Assembly: GCA_050084985.1 (NCBI GenBank)
Contig: JBITNC010000001.1
Location: forward strand, 37,882,001-37,946,000
DNA length: 64,000 nt
From: Nageia nagi
Taxonomy: Eukaryota; Pinophyta
Direction: 5' to 3'
The notes below the pieces were generated by a model. It ran no database searches. It was given only the letters and a program-made list of their open reading frames with translations, and was not told where the DNA came from. This document shows positions 56,005-64,000 of this stretch, one piece after another. The translations under genes were made by a program, and so were the position numbers. Every line of letters begins with the position of its first letter. Position 1 is the stretch's first letter.

Positions 56005-57863
56005 TGTTATTCTTAGAAAATTACACTCTAAAAGGGGTAATATTCTTTACATTAATTATTCTTTCATTCATTCATTCATTTTCCTAATAAAACTCCTTAT
56101 ATACTTCCCATTTCTTATTCCCCTTTCTTTCATTTGTAAATACTTGTGAAAAATTCAGTTCTAAGTTTACTTTGTATATACTTAGTCTTTTTCTTAAGAG
56201 TATTGCATTATATGTGCTTTTAGTAAAGTATATTTTTGTTTAAGGTATTTTTGAGACATGTTCATATTTTCAATTCTTATTCAATAAAGAGTTGTTCAAA
56301 ATTGTCATTCCGCTATAAGTAGGGTGTTGTTTGTGCATAGTTGAATGAGTCATGTTTGAGAGATGTGTATAAGTCATAGGATAAAGAGTATCCATTTTGT
56401 AAAATCATTTTTCGGATTTTTATAAATACAATTTGGGTCTTTTTTTTTAGTATTACTCTATATAGTCTATTTGTTCATCTAATTTATGTTTGGGATCTAT
56501 CTCGAGTCTAGTTTTTAAAGTGTCATACTTGTATAGTCTAGGGATTATTTTCAGTCCTTGTTGTATATAGTGGTCATTCTAAGTTAATTCATGTAGTAGG
56601 AAATGTTGTTACAAGAGTCAAGTGAACTAAGGCCCATGACTTAGTCAGTGGGTGATCAAGATACTTATTTAAGGTAGGATATATTCATAACTTTATATTC
56701 AATATACCCCACCAATTTTAAGCAATTATGTCATATTTTTTAAGAGAAATCAATGGGTGATAAGTTCCATAAGTATTTAAAAAACCCTATCAAAGCATAA
56801 CAAGACCTGTTAGGGGCAAGTAAAGACTATAAGAGGAGGTGAACACTCAAGTCCATTTAATTAAGAGTGTGTGACCCCCAAAAATATGCCAATGTGTCAA
56901 CTATGACTCATTTCCATATGGTAGTAGTAGGTCACTCTCAGGTTTGAATGGTTATATCTTCCTTCACCCTTATAGTAGTCATCACCAAAACTATAGAACA
57001 AACATTAAATGAGTATGAAGGGTTGGTAGATCACCAACTAATTAAGCAACTTGATTGTACATACAAAGATGAAAAACCATACCTCATAAATTTATTGATA
57101 GTTTAGATATGTCATGCTCAAGACATAAAGGATGATTGATTGCTATTGGATATGTAAATTATTGAAGGCTTGTAAATTCAAAGAATCAATATTGCATTAG
57201 GACCATAATCCATAATCAATCATATTTGTACATTTTCTTGTACATGATTATAAATATTTAAGTTTATTATGTTCTTATTCAAACAAGTAGTTGTAGTTAT
57301 TAATTATGGAAAACCACCCATCATAAATATAACATTATAAATAATGGATTGTTAGAGGTCCAAAAGGTTGAACATTTTAGCAAAGTTACCCATTATGAGA
57401 AGTGTTTTCATATATGCTAATGCAATACTATGGTATTTTTTCCTCTATAATTTGTGGTTATTATATTGTTTGTTAATCATTATGTATGAAGTATTTTTTG
57501 AAATTATGGTTGTGTATTACAATTGCAAGACCCCAGGAGTAAGGTGGTTGTTCTATTCTTAGACTTGGCTATGGATTGCTACTTGTGCAGTGCTTCCTAG
57601 GATGATTAGTTTTAGTTTGCTTTTAGTAGTCTAGATTTTTATCTCTTTCATGTTACTCTTTGCCTCTTTCTTATTACTTTTAACCTTTTTCATAGATAGG
57701 AACTGGTCTATAACCCAAAGATTGAGAAGAAATCCCTAATGAGTGCACTATCCCATCACTTTTTGCTCATTCAAGCACCCTACTATTATTAGGCAATAGA
57801 GAATTATACTAGGCCAAAACTTTAGGTTACATTATATTGATCAATAGTAAGAGTAGTATAACA
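56005..57863 (+). repeat. right LTR (3' LTR) of the 13.4-kb element
   Basis: 1859 bp, TGTTAT...ATAACA. Shares the landmarks listed for the left LTR. Confidence 0.87.
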
Positions 57864-59504
57864 TTCTAGTGTATATGCCTACCACACTAAGGTATGGTTT
57901 CATAGACATCTCTTAACATCTCTTATCTCTAAAAGGTCTTTCTTTTCTCTCCATATTTATAACAAAGTAAGGTATCAATTAGGTATTTAAAATTTTAACC
58001 TTATCTTCAATTGAGTATTTGTTATAATTTATCTTCATATAAAACCCAAATTGGTTAAACATGTGGCAATCTATACTCTCTTTATGCGAATGAATTTCCT
58101 ATTAGGATTTTAATCATATCAAGTGTTTGGAAGTGTACTATTTTTTCATCTAATCTCCATCACCTTGCATGAATATTGATGCTAAATCTTAAGCTCTTTT
58201 TCATTTGTATTTAAACTAACTCACTTTCCTTTCATCCCATAAAATAATTAAGGTTTATACATCATTATAGCTTGGTTTTTCCAGTTGGGCGATTTGACTA
58301 GGCGTTAAGCAAAATGATGCAAAATATCTTTTTAGCAAAATAGATGTACTCTTATCAAACTCAATGCATAGTGATTGATAGTTTATGAATTTTCACTCTA
58401 TTATCCTTGCCTTAATTTAGGTTATGTATATACTTTTCTATGAGAATAAAGGAATCTTTTAAATTAGTCATGAGTCATGCTAACCTTGGTGATCTTGACC
58501 ATGTCCAAGCAAGTACAAAGTAATTCATGTGGCATTTATTTTTTATTTGGAGCTTGATAATATCCACATTCTTTATCCTTATTTATTGATGTTTTGAGAA
58601 GCTAGAAAATCATAATTTGCATTAAGAAACTTCCATCCTTATGGTAGGAAGGACACCATCTAGCCTTAATCATACTTGGAGCAGTTTTGATTTTGAAATT
58701 ATAGGGTGTTTCCCCTTTATGCTAAAATCATTCATTATATTAGGTAATAAAGAAGCTCTTAGGTTGTATGTATCTACTTTATTGTTTACATCATTCATTC
58801 AAAGTTCCTGACCTTAGTTTACCTTGGCTTTCCTTCCCAAATGATAGTTGGTTTACCTCCCTTGGTTGACACATAGCATTTTTTTCCTGGTGATAGATAT
58901 GGGATCATTCATACATGATGCCCCTAAGCCTAACTTATTTACTTGTATTTTCTTCCCAACATATCTTTACTCAAGTCGGATATCATTTCTTTGATCTTCT
59001 ATGTGCTCCTAAATTACACCATATGCATTAGACACTCGCTCTCAAATAATCCAATGACCTACTATCACTTATCATGGATCTAATACAATATTCTGATAGG
59101 AAATAAATTGACACAAATTCACACAACACCTACTTACATTTGCACAAATTCCCATCAAGCTTCCTCTATTGACTAAGCTAAAGGAGTTTTAAACTGAAAT
59201 CTCATAGTGTATACATTGATTATGAACTAGGAAAAATATCCTTTATGAAAAAAATATTTGTATCTTGATAACAAATAGGGGATATTGAAATAACAAATAA
59301 CTAATTTGTTAGAAAATACATTTCTTATGCAATTTCATATAAGAACCATATGCGAGATAGAGTCTAACTTTACAAATCAGAATTACCTTGACTTCAAATG
59401 TTATTCATAGGAACAATATATGTATATACCATATATATTTTGATCAAGTACTTAGATAATACCTTTGAGTGCATGGTATGGGTCCCACCAAGCATGAAAA
59501 AAGT
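57864..59504. other. LARD-like element interior, 5' part
   Basis: No coding frame on either strand. The right end (59481-59504) holds the decayed minus-strand primer site. Confidence 0.6.
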
Positions 59505-61690
59505 TGTTGATCAAAAATGATACAATATGCATTAGGTCGAGATCATACTAGCCAACATTAGATGGATGATGTCCACTCTCCAATTTTACAAGTTGGTGCT
59601 TTAAATGAACTGCCTCATCTAGGAACTTACTACCCCCTAACAAGGTAGAATATCCCTTATTCATAATCATCTCCTTGATAAGAGAGTACCTCCTTAGATC
59701 AAGGGAATGAATCCTTAGGACCCTAGGATGGTGAACCCATAGATAGGGTTACCAATCTCCCACGAGCATATGTCATCTTAAACAAATAAGTGAATTGGAA
59801 GGTCAAGGCTTTCATAGTCCATTTCTAATTTTTTTAGGTCAATGGCTTGCTCTAATAGGCATGGAGTGCCATTCATGTTGGGATTAATATCATAGGAAAT
59901 AAAGGTATAAAGGTGGTAAAAAGAGTCTAATTCTCATATAAGAGAAGAGATGTTAGAAAGTAATGGGAAATGGTGGAGCATAGGGCCAACCTAGGCTTTC
60001 GACAAAGTAAACTAGACCCATGGGGAGGACACCTAGATCATAGCCATAGATTAACACAAATTCATATATCTATGATAATAGGGCTAAGCATAACAATTAG
60101 TAATATGTTAATCACCTACATCTCGAATTTGGGAGCAATTAATCAAATTCATCCCAATGAATATCCAAAAATACATACCTCAAAATAAAAGAGCAAACAT
60201 GATCCAATCCAATTTGATTCAAAATAAGTGCTTTTTATTATAAAAGAGAAGATTTTAAGTAATACTCCTTTAAGATAATATTGAGCTCTATGTTTATAAT
60301 AGATGAGATTTTTAAAAAATATAATAACTTAATTATAGGTTCTTTGATAATTTAATTAACTACTAGTTCTACTACCAAAAGGTGGCATCCATGTTGCTTA
60401 TAATAAGATATTAATTTCAAATAATTAATTATTACTAAAAGGTCCACATTTAGATCATCATAATATTACTTCAATATTTGTGCATTTACATGCCTATGCC
60501 TAGGTTGTTAGGGGAATGATCATCCACTTTGGGGCCTTTGCATGCCTTCTTTCCAATCTAGACACTAGATTGTGTTTGGTAATGCAACTACACTTTTACA
60601 CATGTGTTCACCCATATCGGGGTTACTGATGAAATGATATTTCACTCTAAGACTTTTGTATAGTTCCTCCTCATGCTACATGCATGATACTTTGATTCTA
60701 CTTTGATCCTTGAGTGATTTTGAGGATTTTATCATGTGTTTGATACATTCAATAAACCACCACTCCAACTCATTATTAGTCAATGTTATACATTGAATAA
60801 GCTCAAATTTATAATACTAAATAGTCCACATGCTAAAGGTATTGGCATTGTTACTGGAGATATTTATGATAGTTGCTTATGCTCTGAGTATTACTAATGT
60901 ACTCTATTGAATGGCCATATTCTTCATTTAACCTTTTCCTTCTCATTATTTTATCATCAATAGTGGGAGGTATAAAGAATGATATCATACTCATGCTCCT
61001 TTTATGACATAAAGCCCTAGGATTGAAGCCTTCATGTGCTTCTCTCATCAAATGGTTACTTATCTTTATTGGATATTCAATGTTCTACTATTGATATCAC
61101 CTAATAAGGTAAGCCGATCGTGACCAATTTTCCATCAAATTTAATAGGTTTGTATTTCAATCCTTATTTCATTTAAATACCCTTTATGTTTCTAACATTA
61201 ATAAGTTGATATTCCCAACCTTAGTTCATTTTGAATACCCTTTATGTTGTTTATATTATCTTTGGGATGATTCTTATTTCGAACTACCTTTTGATTATTA
61301 AGACTCCATCATTCCATCATTGACATCATTTATTCATAAGTTCTAGAAATAATTCATTTTTGTTATATTTTACATGATTGGCATCATCTCTAGCTTGAAG
61401 AGTTTTAGAACAATTTACTTCACCTAGCTTAGATCGCCACTTCTTCATCATGATTATCGACATAGTTTTTGAACTTACATCATTGTTAGATGGTAGTTTA
61501 GGCACAAGATGAGCCTCCATGATGAGAAGAAGATCTTGTGTATGATACTTCAAAGTCTGGTGAGAGCATGAAAATGTGAAGAAGGTTCTAGCCAAGCTAA
61601 TGATGATTTAGATAGCTCCAAGGAAAAGCTAGGAATTATGTTGGTATGAGCATCCTACTCCTGGATGCCTATATCATGATTTTGTATACA
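59505..61690 (-). repeat. right LTR (5' LTR) of the LARD-like element
   Basis: 2186 bp; begins (plus strand) TGTTGATCAAAAATGAT and ends TTTTGTATACA. It aligns from end to end with 41426-43614. Confidence 0.84.
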
Positions 61691-61695
61691 ATAAT
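61691..61695. repeat. probable target site duplication (right), ATAAT
   Basis: ATAAT matches the left GTAAT at four of five positions. Confidence 0.5.
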
Positions 61696-62539
61696 CATAG
61701 ATTTTTCTTTTTTATTTACTTCCTCATTATTATACATGTTGAGTTTTATTGGCATGTTCCCTATGAGTATATCATAGGGCTCTTCTTGAAGTGAGGAATT
61801 TACAGGTAAATTTGGAGCAATAGTGTTCCTTCCATCTTTCTTCTTATCTTTCACCACTAAAGCTACATCATGCTCTTCAATAATGATCATATTTTCATTT
61901 ATTGTATTTTCAACATGTGTTGATGTAAATACTTCAAAAGGATCATCTTAAGATTCTAAACATACCTCATGTAATAAAAAGGTAATATCCCCTACATTCT
62001 CAGCATGATTTTCCCTCTTATCAATATTTTTACAATCTTCTTTAACATGGGTTTCTCCCATGCTTTCTTCATCTCTTGAATCTGATTTTTCTTTCATAGC
62101 TTCTGCTAGGTTGAGTAGTATACGTAAGTGCATCTTCTTTAGAAATAACTTGTTGAACTTTAAATCATACCTCTTGTGTTTTGGGTTCATCACCTTGTTC
62201 TTCATCAATAGTATCCCTTTCAAAAAGATCATGTAGGGATTCTAAATATTCTTCATCCTGACCACTAGATATCTTAGTTATAGAATGGATATCCCTCTTA
62301 ACATATTACTCATTCATTCCTTCAATGAAGGTATTATTTTGTATACTTAAAATACACTCATGATGTGTGCACCAATTAGAGCTTTCTTCAAATGTGATTT
62401 TGGTGATGTCTACTTATAAACTAGTCACATCATGAACAAGCTTATGTATAAATAGGGTCTTGTGTGGATCAAATTCTAATTTATCTTTAAAACTTGTCAT
62501 CACATTCTCATCAATTTCCTAGAGAAACTTCTTATTTTT

Positions 62540-62620
62540 TGATATAAGGAATTAATGATGAGAAACTTGATGAGGATGTGATGAGGGAATGAATGATGAG
62601 AAACTTGTCATCACGTCATT
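62540..62620. repeat. short local duplication
   Basis: GATGAGAAACTTG occurs twice about 39 bp apart with GATGAGG between, a small tandem duplication inside the acidic ORF remnant. Confidence 0.6.
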
Positions 62621-62830
62621 ACCTTAGTAACTTATCTAATTCATTTTCCCTATGGTTGAATTTGTATGTAAAAATCTCAATATGTAATTTATTACCCATA
62701 ATTACTAGCAAATGGTCAAACAAATCAACTATAATGTTCATATTTTCTTCAATATCTTCCTTCATATTTTTCAAATTAAAACATATTAATGGGACTACTT
62801 ATCACTCCTATTTTAATTTGTCTTTCAAAT

Positions 62831-64000
62831 TAAAATAAATCCTAACTTAAATACTCTTTCCTTCTAATTAAAATTTAATTTTAAATTTCAATAAGCCTTA
62901 TCTCTCCAAATCCTCATAAAAAAATTGAAATTAATTTATTGTAAAAAATTAAAAATAACCAATTGAAATTTTTAGACCTAGAATTGGGCATCTTTGTGGG
63001 TGGGATGAATTATCTAGAGTAATATTTGATATTTTTTATATTCACTCTTTCTTCTAGAGCCAAATGCCTCACTCTATTGCACTTCCTCTTTAAACTTTGG
63101 AGACAAAATTTTGATGTTACCCCCCCAAGAATGCCAACATATAATTCTAGTATCTCTTTTATGTTTTTTCACTACCTATGAGTGTTAGATCTCAAGAGCA
63201 AAATTATTTTTTGTGGCTCTAATGCCACATGTCTCACTTTTACCTCTCAATTGCCAAGGTTTGTTGCTCAAATTAATGACATCATAATGCAAGAGTTTGA
63301 CTTTCCCCTTTTAGGTGTACCATGAACCAATTTAGAGTGTAAAAGGTCTAATGTTTCCCTCTTAAAGCCAAATAACTTATCCTTGATGTAAAACTTGCTT
63401 GCAGACTATATTTTCTTATATCCACTAAATTTAAGTGATTTGTTATTCTTAAATTCTTATATGTGTCCATAAATTATGATTTGTCTTATCAATTATTCCA
63501 AAACTCAAATCTTTCTTACTAAATTTTCTCAAATATCACCCAACGAGATGGCAATAACTTGGCTCTAATAAATTTGCAAATTTCTCTCAAGACCTTTGCT
63601 AACACCTAAAAAGTAATTTTGAATTAATTAAAATCCCTTTTTAGGTATCTAAAGTCTATTTATTTCATTACTTAAATAAATGCTTAATATCTATAAAGTG
63701 CACATTAATCTACCTTCGTGTCTTATGGTAACAAGTGGGTCAGCCTCACAATAAGCCCAAAAAGGATTCTAAGCACCTATTTATTGCCTAGAAAGGTGGA
63801 TGTGTGTGCATGATCATTAGTAGCACTACAATCATCATGTATCATACCAAAACCTTGATAGGTGGAAACTCTAAATATCTTTAAGATCAATGTTTCTTAA
63901 TGCCATATATCAATATGGAAATTGTTATACTTTGAGCATTCTTGTGATATATACACCATTAAAATACACTTTTTCATGGATCAAAGTTTTGATGATGATA
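62831..64000. other. AT-rich stretch without recognised feature
   Basis: No supported coding region or repeat. It may be the upstream part of whatever element owns the acidic ORF. Confidence 0.4.

Larger units (their letters stand above)
44484..57863 (+). mobile_element. plus-strand Tat-like Ty3/gypsy element with rearranged pol and an extra ORF
   Basis: 13.4 kb. LTRs are 44484-46411 and 56005-57863, the right one with 6-bp inverted ends TGTTAT...ATAACA. The primer site is at 46416. The order of decayed domains is gag, protease, archaeal-type RNase H, RT, classical RNase H, integrase, then 3.5 kb holding a coiled-coil-rich extra ORF. Direct outer neighbours (TTAAG left, TTCTA right) do not give a clean target duplication. 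The surrounding sequence on both sides belongs to the interior of the LARD-like element, so this element inserted into it. Confidence 0.85.
41426..61690 (-). mobile_element. minus-strand LTR element with 2.19-kb LTRs and a short non-coding interior, split by another element
   Basis: LTRs at 41426-43614 and 59505-61690 are recognisable along their length at matching positions but considerably diverged. The ends are TGTTGATCA and TGTATACA-like (right copy) or decayed forms (left copy). On the minus strand the right LTR is followed by TTTTTTCATGCTTGGTGGGA, a decayed primer site of the TGGCATGCCCGGTGGGAC type. Next to the left LTR the tract AAGGGGGGTAAAA fits a polypurine tract. The interior outside the inserted 44484-57863 element is only 43615-44483 plus 57864-59504, about 2.5 kb without coding sequence, so this is a large non-autonomous (LARD-like) element or an internal deletion. 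Confidence 0.78.
61691..62830 (-). pseudogene. unrecognised acidic ORF, 5' part
   Basis: Minus-strand reading: MKEDIEENMNIIVDLFDHLL near 62770, KLEFDPHKTLFIHKLVHDVT, SGQDEEYLESLHDLFERDTI, then an open stretch 61948-62232 rich in Glu/Lys (EAMKEKSDSRDEESMGE, HAENVGDITFLLHEVCLES). It ends with IEEHDVALVVKDKKKDGRNT, SSLQEEPYDILIGNMPIKLN and NNEEVNKKEKSMI up to the insertion at 61690. A handful of stops. No family recognised. The other part is at 41059-41395. Confidence 0.5.

Noticed and set aside
44479-57868. Target site duplication for the 13.4-kb element
   Set aside because: TTAAG (left) and TTCTA (right) agree at only two of five bases. Either it has decayed or an LTR end is misplaced by a few bases, so no duplication is claimed.
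1143-62838. Host protein-coding genes among the many frames of 60-90 codons
   Set aside because: Each either falls in a recognised transposon domain, is the complement of one, or is an isolated AT-rich frame without homologous motifs, a good start or introns. Several begin at TTG, CTG or GTG and not at ATG.

Overview
The window looks like plant nuclear DNA made almost wholly of transposable elements. No host gene, rRNA, tRNA or CRISPR array could be supported. The evidence for a plant is: chromodomain-bearing Ty3/gypsy elements primed from initiator tRNA-Met (TGGTATCAGAGCC), Tat-type Ty3/gypsy elements with two RNase H domains, a plant mobile domain (PMD) gene with plant-like introns, a CACTA-type DUF4216 remnant, and degenerate CCCTAAA telomere-like blocks. 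The AT-rich, heavily nested and slowly decaying content fits a large-genome seed plant, possibly a gymnosperm. Species cannot be told from this window.

Left half (1-33300): a nest about five levels deep. A Ty1/copia remnant (32149-33300) is interrupted by a minus-strand Tat-type LTR (31405-32148). That is interrupted, 27 bp inside its leader, by a related minus-strand Tat element (E1: 25318-31377, continuing at 1-1435). E1's integrase is split by a 23.9 kb plus-strand array of three chromovirus copies sharing four LTRs (1436-25317), flanked by one 5-bp target duplication, TATTT. Copy B of that array is split by a 7960-bp minus-strand element (11318-19277, target duplication GGACA, two 875-bp LTRs about 99% alike). 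This youngest element has an intact 405-codon gag and no pol. In antisense it carries a three-exon PMD gene with its own TATA box, introns and coiled-coil tail, broken by one 1-nt deletion. The LTRs, the gene's promoter, its first intron and its downstream flank all carry clusters of a 16-bp GC-rich inverted repeat phased at about 30 bp. The E1 Gag aligns with this Gag along its length, so E1's family is a candidate autonomous partner.

Middle (33300-41400): thin remnants. They are a LINE ORF1 (DUF4283/zinc knuckle) fragment, a CACTA DUF4216 fragment, a 958-bp terminal-inverted-repeat element with an internal tandem duplication, and three blocks of degenerate telomere-like sequence.

Right half (41400-64000): another nest. 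An unrecognised minus-strand acidic ORF (61691-62830 and 41059-41395) is split by a minus-strand element with 2.19-kb LTRs and only about 2.5 kb of non-coding internal sequence (41426-61690). That element is in turn split by a 13.4-kb plus-strand Tat-like element (44484-57863). Its pol order reads PR, archaeal-type RNase H, RT, classical RNase H, integrase, followed by a decayed coiled-coil-rich extra ORF.

Most coding regions are pseudogenes full of C-to-T nonsense changes at CG and CAG sites, as expected of long-methylated transposons. Only the gag at 17095-18312 is open throughout, and the antisense PMD gene is one deletion away from open. Positions of decayed domains are approximate because they were read by eye.
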